NCBI GenBank assembly: GCA_040285825.1 | Contig: JAUPSS010000007.1 | Location: forward strand, 3,012,689 to 3,076,688 | Direction: 5' to 3' | Length of the DNA: 64,000 nt | DNA from: Eukaryota sp. TZLM1-RC | Taxonomy: Eukaryota; Metamonada: BaSk clade | Shown here: in pieces, positions 39,935 through 50,401 of the stretch | How the letters are laid out: each line of letters opens with the position of its first letter | Numbering within the stretch: the stretch's first letter is position 1 | Translations under genes and position numbers: made by a program | Notes under the pieces: model-generated | Database searches by the model: none | What the model was told of the DNA's origin: nothing | What the model saw: the letters and a program-made list of their open reading frames with translations, nothing else

Positions 39935-41436
39935 TTACAAAACAAAACAAATTAAAACACATAAGAAACAAAATTCTCCACACTAACTCTCGATGAATAT
40001 TTGTACAGCTTGGACATCATTAAATTTAAATACTTGGGAACACTTCTATACAAAGCAAAAATGAAACGATTCTTCCATTAATAGCCAGCAAAATTCTTAC
40101 TACTTGAACGACCAAAACTATCAAAATCATTAAGACAATTCAAACCAGATTGACCAATGTTACCAAAAATAGAGAAGACAAAAGGAACAAAAGAAAATTT
40201 CGAGTAAAGGTTCCTATTTAAATCAGTCAATAACTCAGCATATTTGTCTCGTTTTCGAACCTTAGAATTGTTCAAGTGGACATTAGAACTAACTACGACA
40301 TCATCACGATAAATTGAAGCAACGGGATCAACAGTAGTAAAATCAACAACAACTTGAGAGGAATCCACAAAAGAAGCAATTAAATCACCTCGACGTGAAT
40401 TAAACAGATTATTATCACTATAATGCTTCAACAACGGTTCTACTTTGCAACTAAAATTGTAACACTTGAACATCTCATCCGATATTGAAGAAATTTCTTA
40501 CAACTAACAATATGACGGAAATTGGCAGTAGGTTTTTCGTTACAAATACAAACAGAATTATCCAAAAGACCACTTGGATACAGCCCTAATCTCAAACGCT
40601 TGTATTGTTTCCAAGCTTTAATTGTTAAGTGAAGACCAAATGGCCTTGGTTGCTGAGAAATTTAACTAGTACAATTTTGAATGTCTGACAAAAAGGCAGC
40701 AAATACAGAATTATTAATCATAGTCACACTAAGTCGCTTGAAAAAACCTGGTCTTCAAAACCATTTAAAACAGACTTCTGTAATTTCACAACAGCAAGAT
40801 CAAGATTAGTCACAGATCTCGAAGAGATAGAAGGCAAACTTGAAGGAAAACACGTATTCCACTCATCAATAGGTAATTCTTGCAACATATTTTCGAGAGA
40901 TTTCAATAAAGGATGAGATTTATTCAAAGAAATTTCATCAAACCGGAGTTTCCATTCAAAAAGAAAATTTTTCATACCACCAATGAAAGCACTTTTGCAT
41001 AAATATTCTGCTTTTGAAAAGCCAACTCCAGCAAATTTAACTAAAAAACGCATGATAAAGAATTTTTGACGGACATATTTCCACCAAATTACCTAAAAAA
41101 TTGTATCTCAAAGCACTAAATCGACGTGCAAAATCCTGTGAAATTGTGGGGGATAAAAAACGAAGAAGGTGATTAATTTTTGATCCAAAACACACATTTA
41201 AGACCGAAAACGCTAAATTCTTGTCAATTTTTAACTCTTGAATAGCTAAAAGTTACTTCTCAATTTTTTCCAAAATGCTGGTCAAAATCGATTTAATTTT
41301 TTCACTGTTTCCAAAATAGGAGCCAAGAAAACGAACTAAATATGCTTCATAATCAATTTGATGAAAGTCTCATTAAGTGCTACATCAACATTCTGTTTAC
41401 CAATAATGAAACATTTGGGCAATTTGATAATAACTT
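39935..41436 (-). pseudogene. Family I non-LTR retrotransposon, RT thumb to endonuclease, degraded
   Basis: A family seen once. Minus frame 41,053-40,724 reads FAGVGFSKAEYLCKSAFIGG, WNTCFPSSLPSISSRS and VVKLQKSVLNGFEDQVFSSD. Then follow a degraded finger (CICNEKPTANFRHIVSC, ~40,495-40,540) and frame 40,473-40,078 with endonuclease RRGDLIASFVDSSQVVVDF (13 residues between the Asp pair) and KRDKYAELL, ending in FVFSIFGNIGQSG. Fragments of the RT thumb (LPKCFIIGKQ) lie at 41,330-41,430. Multiple stops and frameshifts; an older copy than its neighbours. Confidence 0.7.
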
Positions 41437-41672
41437 TTATTTATTACAAAACTTATAAATCAACATTAAAATAATCTATCTCTCCCAAAACAAAACAACT
41501 AAATGCAACTTTCTCATAGTGAGGTCCAAGTGATATCAAAGCATCAGAAACCATCTTCAACATCCCCTTAAATTTAGAAAACACAATTCTATTTTGCTAA
41601 AGCAATTTGTTAAAACTTCTATTGGTTCTTTTCTTCAAAATCTGCCAAAAAACATAAAGCAGTTGGTATAAA
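41437..41672 (-). pseudogene. Family B 3' end, diverged, next to pepD
   Basis: The minus strand matches the family B tail and last ~70 codons with many substitutions. It ends about 35 bp before the pepD start codon, so the retroelement remnant reaches into the upstream region of the gene. Confidence 0.7.
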
Positions 41673-41705
41673 CTTGACTTGCAAATTCATATTTCTTATC
41701 CTCAT

Positions 41706-43380
41706 ATGAGCAATCTTCAAGTAGAACGTCCTGATTTACTTCCTGGTCTTCCTGGTGGCGATAAGCTTAAACTATTATGGCATTACTTTATGGTTATCTG
41801 CGAAACTCCTCATGGTTCATTCCATTCCAAACCCCTTTCCGATCGATTTGTTGAAATCGCCAAGGAATTGAAGTTGGAGGTAGAGCAGGATGAGGCCCAC
41901 AATGTTGTGGTCCGAAAACCGGCCTCTGATCCCAAATATGAGAAAATACCATCCATTTGCTTTCAAAGTCACTTTGTATGAAACGTTTTGCCTTTCTCAA
42001 CTCAGGATATGGTATGCATACAATTATATCAAATAACCATAGGTCTGTCAATCAGACTCTTCAGTCGATTTCAAAGCGCAAGGTATCAAACCTGAACTTG
42101 ATGGTAACAAGATGAAGGGCTACATTGGAGACATTCCCACTACTCTTGGAGCTGACAATGGTCTTGGTTGTGCTGCTCAGCTCGCCATGATGGCTGCCAA
42201 GTTTGATCATGGTCCATTGGAATTCCTCTTCACTTCTGATGAGGAAGTAGGTCTTATCGGAGCTGCTGCCATTAAACCTGGTTTCTTCAAATCTGAAACC
42301 ATCGTCAACTTTGACGAGGAAGATCTTGTTTGTTTACTTTTCTTCCTTTTTTAACCATAGAGCATTTGTGTTGGATGCGCTGGTGGATTCCAAAATGATC
42401 TCACAATGACTGTTGAAAGAGCCCAAGCTCCTGCCACTCACGGAGCCTACTCCGTTGACCTTAAAGGACTGTATGGAGGGCACAGCGGTGCCGATATTGA
42501 GAAGCAACGTGCTAATGCTATTATACTTATGGGTAGACTGTTATCACATGTTCGCAAGGTAGTTCCTGATGCTGAACTCTTAATTGAATCATTCTGTGCA
42601 GGAACTGCTCACAACGCAATGTATGTCTCTTTTTCCTTTCTTAACTTAGTCCCCGTGCAGCCAACGCTACTTTTTACATCAACAAAAACCATGCTGATAA
42701 GGTCTTTGTTGAGATGAACAACTTAGCTGATGCTATGAGACAGGAATACAATGGTATTGAGCCTGATGTTGTCTTGGAAATCAGGCCAGCCCAACGAAGT
42801 GAGTGTCCACTAACTGCAGCTTCCACTAGGAAACTCTTGGCTGCTGTCGTCATTGCCCCCAATGGTGTTGTTCGTTTTGATCCAGTTTTTAAACATTTAA
42901 CCGAAACCTCACAAACTAATACCATTTTAACACTCAAAAAGGATAGTAACAAGGCTGTTTTCTTGGTATCTTCCCGTTCATCAAGCCGTTCCCAAATTGA
43001 GGCACTGAAACTTAGAATTGAGGCTTATGCTAGCAGTACTGAAATGGATTGCACTCCTCCTCAAAGTGCTTATCCTCCTTGGGTGCCCAAATACGATGCT
43101 CCCATTGTCAATTTAACTGTAGAAGCTTATAAGGAAGCCATCCAAAAGGACCCTCAAGTTTATGTCGTTCATGGGGGTTTAGAACCTTCTCTGTTTAGCG
43201 ACTTGAATCCTAATATGCAATGTGTATCTATTGGTATGTTGATTGTTGTTATTGTTAATCTTAGGTCCCCATATTAAAAACCCACACACTCCCCAAGAGT
43301 ATTTAGAAGTTGATTCTGTTGAGCCTTTCTGGGATTTGACTATGAAATTAGTTGAACTTTGGAATAAAAAATTCCAGTAA
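41706..43380 (+). CDS. pepD: PepD-type aminoacyl-histidine (Xaa-His) dipeptidase, M20 family, six exons
   Basis: Exons 41706-41975, 42006-42011, 42043-42327, 42361-42620, 42650-43233 and 43265-43380 give 506 residues (E. coli PepD has 485). This zinc metallopeptidase hydrolyses dipeptides such as carnosine-type Xaa-His in the cytosol. Seen in the sequence: metal-site residues His89 and Asp91 (SHF/DM), Asp130 (LGADNGLG), Glu159-Glu160 (SDEEVGL), Asp183 (NFDEED), His448 (VHGGLE), and the lid-domain YGGHSGADI. All five introns are 29-33 nt, keep the frame and begin GT(A/T)TG. I chose the ATG at 41706 (MSNLQVERPDLL); an in-frame ATG at 41679 would add nine residues. Stop TAA 43378-43380. Bacterial-type family; the introns show it is a resident nuclear gene. 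Confidence 0.92.
41976..42005 (+). other. pepD intron 1 (30 nt)
   Basis: GTATGA...CTCAACTCAG. Phase 0. Unspliced reading hits TGA after SHFV. Confidence 0.85.
42006..42011 (+). other. pepD six-nucleotide exon (GATATG)
   Basis: Encodes Asp-Met, the DM of the family's HxDM motif. Both flanking introns have GT...AG ends and phase 0. Skipping it would keep the frame but remove the active-site Asp. Confidence 0.85.
42012..42042 (+). other. pepD intron 2 (31 nt)
   Basis: GTATGC...AATAACCATAG, phase 0, followed by VCQSDSS. The AAC five to seven bases before the AG resembles the other introns here. Confidence 0.85.
42328..42360 (+). other. pepD intron 3 (33 nt)
   Basis: GTTTGT...TTAACCATAG, phase 0, between EEDL and SICVGCAGG. 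The donor has T at position 3 instead of A. Confidence 0.85.
42621..42649 (+). other. pepD intron 4 (29 nt)
   Basis: GTATGT...TTAACTTAG, phase 2; splicing restores AHNAIPRAANA, the conserved family motif. Confidence 0.88.
43234..43264 (+). other. pepD intron 5 (31 nt)
   Basis: GTATGT...TTAATCTTAG, phase 1; splicing gives VSIGPHIKNPHTPQE, the conserved C-terminal motif. Confidence 0.88.
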
Positions 43381-43873
43381 TTAAATAGGAGATTTTATCT
43401 CTCAGTTGTTTATAAATATTTATCATCTTTTATTTCTTTAGGGTAACGAATTCTGTAACGGAAGACAAGCAAAAAACTAGGTTTGCCAAAAGTCTTGAGT
43501 TATTGTTGGTTTTTTCAAAAAAAACACTGTTGAAGACTGGTTTGGCAAATGTTATGTTGACATTGAAATTTGTAATGATGATGAAGAAGATGTTTAGAAA
43601 TATGATAATAAATAAAAGTTATTAAACTATATGTTGGTGGATGTTTCCTTATGGATTTAATGAAAGTACACGCTAAGTGGTTTTTCAAGTCAAGTCAATT
43701 TTACAAGTCTACTTGAGTCATCTGTCAACATTACCAAAATCGTAATAGTTCCGGTAATTAAATTCATTTTTTGATGTTACTTTCTCCATTTCTCTGTTCA
43801 GTACCTATCACCACCAATCTGTACAATTTAGCTGAATTGACTCTTTCATTGTTGATCTAATTAAATATTAAAT
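43381..43873. other. Intergenic region after pepD
   Basis: No supported gene. A short plus-strand stretch near 43,530-43,600 reads EDWFGKCYVDIEICNDDEED followed by TAG and might be the end of a decayed acidic C-terminus such as a transposase, but it is too short to assign. Confidence 0.4.
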
Positions 43874-44022
43874 AGAGTATCTCAGGCTTATAAATCCAAA
43901 TCTCTGCTGAAACAAAACAAACTCGATGCATCTACTCGTTGTGAGATTCAAGGGGAACCAGAGCATCAGAAACCAGCTTCAACATCCTCTTAAAAACAAT
44001 TCCATTCTGACAGAACCTCTGT
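43874..44022 (-). pseudogene. Family B 3' end, strongly diverged
   Basis: The minus strand resembles the last ~45 codons of family B (..KMLKLVSDALVPLESHNE) with many substitutions, joined at ~44,022 to a plus-strand family C copy. Confidence 0.55.
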
Positions 44023-44540
44023 TTATTGACTTTTGTTAAAAAACAATGAATGGCTTTTAAACATGCGTTTTCGTTGTTTTCTATGACCAAACAATTTGCC
44101 CAATCATTTAACATGTAAATGTGGTAAACCTCTTTTGTTTACTCATCTTTTGAACTGTAAACATTCCATTACATTTAGACGTAAAATACATATTGATGTG
44201 AGGGACCAAATTTATGTAATGTGTAATCACATCGGGTAGATTGCTTTTTGAAGCCTTTGGTATCGAGGTTAATTCTTGATGCCCCTGATATTGATAGTAC
44301 GCGCTACAACAGAACTTCTATGGGTCTGACAAGAGGTGAGTTGGTTGTTCCCGGCTTACAAGTTAGTTTTTAATATTTTAGACGCCATGTCCATTGACCC
44401 TTTTAATTCTTCTGACGAACATTTCATTAACTCAGATGTAAATAATCCTTTTCTTGCAGGCGAAAAATATAAAGTTGCTCAATATGCGAAAACTATTTCC
44501 TCAGTTAATGAAAATTCTCATGCCCAATATAATTTAATGG
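44023..44540 (+). pseudogene. Family C copy, zinc finger to mid endonuclease, degraded
   Basis: Recognisable KNNEWLLNMRFRCFL, TGA in place of the TGG Trp codon (~44,084), NNLPNHLTCKCGKPLLFTHLLNC, RGELVVPG and INSDVNNPFLAGEKYKVAQYAK. It has several frameshifts and missense changes, for instance RGE for RGD in the endonuclease. It is cut at ~44,540 by family D. Confidence 0.7.
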
Positions 44541-45270
44541 ACAAATGCTCGTAGGATGAGGCGTTTTCTGTGGCCATGCAGTGTGCCAAATGATTTGATT
44601 TGTGTAAATTTAATACATATCGCTCAGTTGTTCATGATGCTGTTAGAAACCAACTATACGCTGAGTGCAAAAGTCATCACATTGAAGCTTTTGTTGAACC
44701 ATTTGTGCGTAGGTTGTCACCTGAAAATGAAGATGAAAATACTTTTGGGAAACGCCGTGCTGATTTAATTACATTAGGGTCTGATGCTGTGATAAAAGTT
44801 GTTGATGTTGTCACTGTTGATGTTTGTAAGGATTCAGCAATTGATGTTGCCAATAAGGATGAAACTCCGCTCTGCTTTGCTGAAAAGAGCAAAATCAAAA
44901 AGTACAGTGAACCCGTATCTCAGCTAGGACGTGTTGAACATGTCAAGTATCAGCTGGTTCCACTTGCTGTTTCTCTTTTTGGTAACATTGGAATATCTGG
45001 AATTAAATTTCTCGAAAGTTTCAGAAGTTTACTGAAAGAAAGAGCGGGAAAAGAATTGAACTTCAATTTCTGGCACAAGAGAATTGTTTTCAGTAAACTT
45101 AAAGCAATTTCCGAAATGATAATTAAAGCACTGTTACAAATAGGAATAGAGTATGAGAATCGCGCATTGAAGAGGTTTGATGATGTTGATGTGTGTATTG
45201 AGGATATTGAGTTCTATTTTTTTTTGTTTAATGTTTTGTTAGCGTTGAAAATACAAAGTTGATATTGGAA
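44541..45270 (+). CDS. Family D zinc finger/endonuclease copy with lost stop codon
   Basis: Frame 44,600-45,262 (220 codons): HDAVRNQLYAECKSHHIEAF, endonuclease RRADLITLGSDAVIKVVDVVTVD (13 residues between the Asp pair), KSKIKKYSEPV, DVDVCIEDIEF. The family stop TAG after IEF is TAT here, so the frame runs ~17 residues into the 3' UTR. The finger is mostly deleted (PNDLICVNLI). An older, diverged copy compared with 29,755-30,459. Confidence 0.65.
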
Positions 45271-45276
45271 AAAAAT

Positions 45277-45950
45277 ATAATTTATGTCCCTTTGTTTTTT
45301 CTTTGCTTGGATCTCTAGGTAATATTCCAGAAAAAAATGTTTTAAATTTGAAGTACACTCTTCGAACATTACAGAAACGATTGACTGAAATGTATGAAAA
45401 TGATCTTTATAATAATATATGCAGCTCGGCTGTTTTAAATCAAGATCTTCACTCATTGTTATTGGAAAAGGGTGTTTGTGAAAGTAAGTCGTCAGATTCT
45501 TCACTTTTTGTAACCATTGTACCACGAAGATTTGGATTGTGTGTCACTAATGAAGCATTTGTAACAAAAATGAGATTATATTTGAACATCCCCATTAATC
45601 AATTATTATCAAAAGAAAAATGTATTTGTTCGAATTCACCTCAACTCATTTTGCGCCATGCTCTGAATTGCTCTAAATTGATAACTTATCGTTCTTCATA
45701 ACATGATGCTGTTAGAGACACTGTTTTCAATATGGCACAAACTGCAAGGATATCGTGTATCAAAGAGCCTCTGCTGAAAGAAACACTGTGTCTGAATAAT
45801 TTTGTTTCTGATGATAGAGGTGATGTATACTGTGATTGGATTGATAATTCTGAAGCTATTGTTGACTTTGTCTCATGTAATGTTGCAAATGATACTTTGG
45901 TTCACAGTAGAAAACTTAATCCTGTGACTGTTGTAAAGGAAAGAACTTTT
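45277..45950 (+). pseudogene. Family C snippet joined to family G 3' half
   Basis: 45,277-45,319 is family C (NLCPFVFSLLGSLG). In frame, it then passes to family G (NIPEKNVLNLKYTLRTLQKR ... CICSNSPQLILRHALNC, frame 45,303-45,701), then the shared TAA between RSS and HDAVRD (45,700-45,702), then RGDVYCDWIDNSEAIVDF (45,732-45,930). The C-terminus is replaced by a family C snippet (TVVKERTF) at ~45,930. Confidence 0.75.
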
Positions 45951-46437
45951 TAAAGATAAGATTTTATTCAACAACGAATATGAAAACATAAAATGAACAA
46001 TTAAAACTCCACATCCTCAAAACCTGCCTCCCCTACATCAAAACAATTAATTGCTAAAGATTCAGAAAATTTCCCAAAAGAAGACAGTGAATCAGAAATC
46101 AGTTTTACCATTCCCTTAAAAACAGAAAATATAATCCTGTTGTGCCATGAAACACGATTGAAAATTCTTCCAGTTCTTTCCTTTACAACAACAACAAAAT
46201 CTTCAAGGAAAGCCATAGCAGCCTTACCCAAAGATCCAAGCAAAGAAAATACAAATGGACATAAATTATATTGTGCATGAGAATTTTCATTAATCGAGGA
46301 AATGGGTTTCGCATATTTAGCAATTTTATATTTTTCGCCTGCAAGAACAGGATTATTTATATCTGAGTTAATGAGATGTTCGTTAGAGGAATTACAAGGG
46401 TCAATAGACATGGCGTCTAAAATAGTAAAACTACCCA
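45951..46437 (-). pseudogene. Family C endonuclease half, minus strand
   Basis: Frame 46,483-46,001: GSFTILDAMSIDPC, INSDINNPVLAGEKYKIAKYAKP, FVFSLLGSLGKAAM, GEAGFEDVEF, TAA. It begins at the middle of the endonuclease core, so it has only the second Asp of the pair. Arranged tail to tail with the following plus-strand fragment. Confidence 0.75.
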
Positions 46438-46454
46438 GGGAAAAAGAAAAAACG

Positions 46455-46680
46455 AAAAAGGAAAGAACTGAAAGAATTTTCAATCGTGTTTACTGGCAAA
46501 ATAGTATTGTACTTTCTATTTTTAAGGCAATGGAAAAACTATTTTCTGATTCACTCTCTTCTTTTGGGAAATTTTCTGAATCTTTAGCAATTAATTGTTT
46601 TGATGAAGTGGAGAAATATTTTGAGAATGTAAAGTTTTAGTTGTGTATTTTATGTTTTCATATTGCTTATTAAGAGAAAA
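46455..46680 (+). pseudogene. Family C-related 3' end, diverged
   Basis: Encodes KERTERIFNRVYWQNSIVL, FSDSLSSFGKFSESLAINC and a divergent end FDEVEKYFENVKF, TAG. With 45,951-46,437 it forms an inverted pair whose arms meet in an A-rich spacer. Confidence 0.65.
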
Positions 46681-46681
46681 G

Positions 46682-47330
46682 AGAAGAAAAAAAAGATGAA
46701 GCAAGTGGTCCAAGCGTACCATTTAAGGAAAAAGCAAATGGACAAAGAACGTAATGAGTGTGAGATTCATCGTTCAAGAAAACCAACTTTGCTTTATATT
46801 TATCAATTTTAGAATTTTGGTAACAGACAGCGGATTCTTGTGTTTTGACTGAGCTAATGGTATGACGAATTATTACACACATCTGTTGATCTCACATCAT
46901 TAATGATAGTGGTCCCATCAAGTCCGTCAAGCATTAAATCACCTCTGTTACGACCAAAAGAATTCCAAGTACCTTCGTCAACCAAACCAGGAAGTTAAGG
47001 TTTTAACTAGAAAACAATTTTGTGTGATTTGGATATTCAATAAAGCTGATCTCTAACCTGCATCATGGACTTTTGATCGAAAAGTAATAAAATGTTTACA
47101 ATTAAACAAATGATTTGGAGAAATTTTTGTTCCACATTTGCAAACCAATTTCTTTTAAATTTTGAATTTATTACTTTCAACAAACTAAATGCAAAAGTTA
47201 AAATTCTAAATCTTCATATCCAAAATCAGTCAACAAAAATTGACTGGAAATATTTCCTTCATCAAAGCGACCAAGACATAATAAAGCAGAAGACAATAAC
47301 GATAAAACACCAAGAAAAGTCGGATGCCTG
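46682..47330 (-). repeat. Family F fragments, second locus
   Basis: Two head-to-tail family F pieces: 46,695-47,155 (up to the same upstream boundary before the finger) and the tail of another at 47,160-47,325. The joint (CTTTTAAATTTTGAATTTATTAC) matches the unit boundary of the array at 25-31 kb. Confidence 0.7.
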
Positions 47331-47334
47331 TCTC

Positions 47335-49060
47335 CTCAAATATGGTCCAAATGCTTTCCTACCGATATTCAAGAAATTCCACCCAGAAGTCCACTATTTT
47401 AAACAGGGTGATCCTCTTGGTCCTTTTTTCTTTTAAGCACTTCATCCTTTAATGTGCGAATTAAAAGAAAGATTTCCAGAAATAGATATTGTAGCATATA
47501 CAGATGACATTTCTGTCATTTCTCCTATTTCACTTCTCAGAAAATAGCAACTTTTATTCAACAGCGTTATGAAGATATTGGTCTTTCATTAAATATTGCC
47601 AAATGTCTGATTTTTGGCCATGAACAAATTGATTATTTCATTAATGACGTCAATGTCCCCTTCATCAATTACGATCAGTCTAATTTTCGTTTTTTGGGTT
47701 GTTATCTCGGAAACATTAATGATGTCAAAAGCTAACTTTCGAATTTGTTGTCTCAATTCGGAAATGAATTAAAATCAGTTGAAAACTTAAATATGGAAAA
47801 ACATTTGAAATTCTTTTTTTAAAAAATTTGTTATTCTGGAAAGTTTACTCATATTTTGAGATCACCATCACCATCAATTTCTTTGGAATTTTGTCGTATT
47901 TTTAATGAACAACGGACCAATTTGTTGGCAAAATTATAAGAAATTGTGCATCTCCATTACGAAGCCACATTTTTTGTGGTACAGATTTTGGTGGTGTTGA
48001 TTTTTATTGATCAAGCTATCTTTTAAAGCTGCATTTATTGGAGGTGGTAAAAATTTTATCTTTGAATTTGTGAAATATCTGGATTTAAAAAAAATTCCCT
48101 CTGATATTGTGGAACTTCCTTCAAGAAGCTTGCTCTTTTTACTACTGACTTTTGCCAAATTGCAGAAAAAAATCTTAAAAGTCTTAGAAAACTTGGATTA
48201 TATTGTACGTCTTAGCTTGGCTAAAGAAAAAAATCCCGTTTTTGCAAACTTTTTGATTGATCTTGAAGACAGTTGCTCAAGTTGCCTAATCGCCCAAATT
48301 CCCAACATTTATGGCCCTCTACTTAATGATCACCAATGGACCACTGCAATGAAAATGAAATGTTTCTTATGGCTTTGTCCGTTACCAAATGATTTAATTT
48401 GTCGCTGCAAGAGTGTCGTTACGCTTTCCCTTATTTCAAACTGCAAATATTTTATTACTTATCGCTCAATTGTTCATGATTCAGTTCGTGATCAACTATA
48501 TGCCATGTGCAAAAGTTTCAATATTGAGGCATTTATTGAACCGTTAGTTCGTGACTTTCCCTAGATCAAACTGTGGTTATTTTGGTAAAAGAAGGGTAGA
48601 TTTAGTAGCTCCAGGGATCGATGGTGTTCTCAACGTTGTGGATGTTGTCTCAGTTGATGTTTGCAAAAATTCTGCTGCTCGTTTAGTGTATTCCGCTGAT
48701 TCGCCGTTATCTAACGCCGAAAAAAAAGAAGATAAAAAAATATGAAGAACCTTTGGCACAGTTAGGTAGAGTGGAACATGTGAAATATCAGTTTGTGCCG
48801 TTTGCAATTTCTCTTTTTGGCAATATTGGACCTTCAGGGTTGCACTTTTTTGAAAATTTTAAATAAGTTTTGCAATATAGATTTCGTAAAAAAATTCCAC
48901 TTTCTGGTTATATAGAATTGTCTTTTGCATTTTCAAGTCTATTCCGACAATGATTTCTAAAGCTCTTTTAGCTATTGGTGTAGAATATGAACGAAGAACT
49001 GTGAGTATGTTTAGTAGTAATGACGCTTGTTCAGAGGATATTGAATACTAGATAGAATTT
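47335..49060 (+). pseudogene. Family E copy, RT to C-terminus, degraded
   Basis: The longest family E copy. Broken RT: FKQGDPLGPFFF, CELKERFPEIDIVAYTDDIS (YTDD instead of YMDD), DVNVPFINYDQSNFRFLGC, a TAA for a Gln codon after DVKS. Then PSISLEFCRIFNE, frame 48,007-48,564 (KAAFIGGGKNFIFEF, AKLQKKILKVLENLDY, finger CRCKSVVTLSLISNC with His replaced by Leu), RRVDLVAPGIDGVLNVVDVVS and a C-terminus ending EDIEY, TAG ~49,051. This copy links the RT type at 59.6-60.7 kb to the family E endonuclease. Confidence 0.75.
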
Positions 49061-49079
49061 AATTTCAATATAAATAATG

Positions 49080-50400
49080 TTGTATTTATTGAATTTGCAC
49101 ACTTAATTAAATTAACTCATAACTAATGGAACGACTATCATTGAACCAAGATTTTCTCTACAAAATCTTGATCTGCTTGCTGTCTAGCTAAAGCTTCTCT
49201 TATTCGATTGAAAAACCGTGGTAATCTATTAATAATGGCAAATTGAATCCGTGAACGCCATAAAAATATATCAAATCTTTTCATTGTTTTTTCTTGCACC
49301 ATTTTTTGGAAGTCATTCAAAAAAGTTTCTGCTTCAACTGATAATCTTCCATTTATCGGAAATGATAAAGCAATAAAAACCAGCTGTGTATTTCTATCGA
49401 CATTAGCCTCTTCAATATCTTTATCATATTTTCTATGTTTCTCTTTTGCTTTAAAATCCAGAGCAGCCACAGGATTAAGTTTTCTTCTGTGAACCAAAGT
49501 ATCATTTGCAACATTACATGAGACAAAGTCAACAATAGCTTCAGAATTATCAATCCAATCACAGTATACATCACCTCTATCATCAGAACCAAAATTATTC
49601 AGAGAAAGTGTTTCCTTCAGCAGGGGCTCTTTGATACACGATATCCTTGCGGTTTGTGCCATATTGAAAACAGTGTCTCTAACAGCATCATGTTATGAAG
49701 AACGATAAGTTATCAATTTAGAGCAATTCAGAGCATGACGCAAAGTGAGCTGAGGTGAATTCGAACAAATACATTTTTTCTTTTGATAATAATTGATTAA
49801 TGGGGATGTTCAAATATAATCTCATTTTTGTTACAAATGCTTCATTAGGGGCACACAATCCAAATCTGCGTGTTACAATGGTTACAAAAAGTGAAGAATC
49901 TGACGACTTGTTTTCACAAACACCCTTTTCCAATAACAATGAGTGAAGATCTTGATTTAAGACAGCCGAGCTGCATATATTATTATAAAGCTCTTTTTCA
50001 TACATTCCAGTCAATCGTTTCTGTAATGTTCGAAGAGTGTACTTCAAATTTAAAACATTTTTTTCTGGAATATTGCCATTGAATGATTGGGGAAAACATC
50101 GACCCCATTTTTCTGAATCAATTTTTGAAATTTCTTCATTTAATGCAAAAACAGTGGAACTGTGCGTTGTCATCAATCAATCTTCCCAATCTGCAAATCT
50201 TTCGGAAAACTCAAAGATTTCATTTCTGCATCCACCAACAAAAGCACACGAGGTAAGTATAGAAGCCTTCGTCCACCCTAAACCGCCATAATGTGGACTA
50301 AGGTAAGCATGATCTGGAATTTGAAACATTTTGCATCCCAGTAATTGAGACAGAACTTTTGCACGTAATTCATTAAACTTCTGAGCCAATATAAATACAG
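49080..50400 (-). pseudogene. Family G copy, RT end to endonuclease, minus strand
   Basis: Frames 50,389-50,177 (LRAKVLSQLLGCKMF, YGGLGWTKASILTSCAFVGG), 50,176-49,718 (WGRCFPQSFNGNIPEKNVLNLKY, VTRRFGLCAPNEAF) and 49,662-49,138 (RGDVYCDWIDNSEAIVDF, DFVEKILVQ). It carries the shared TAA between RSS and HDAVRD (~49,693), an extra T in the finger region, and a TGG-to-TGA change between frames 1 and 2. Followed by TGA TAG in frame. Confidence 0.75.
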
Positions 50401-50401
50401 T

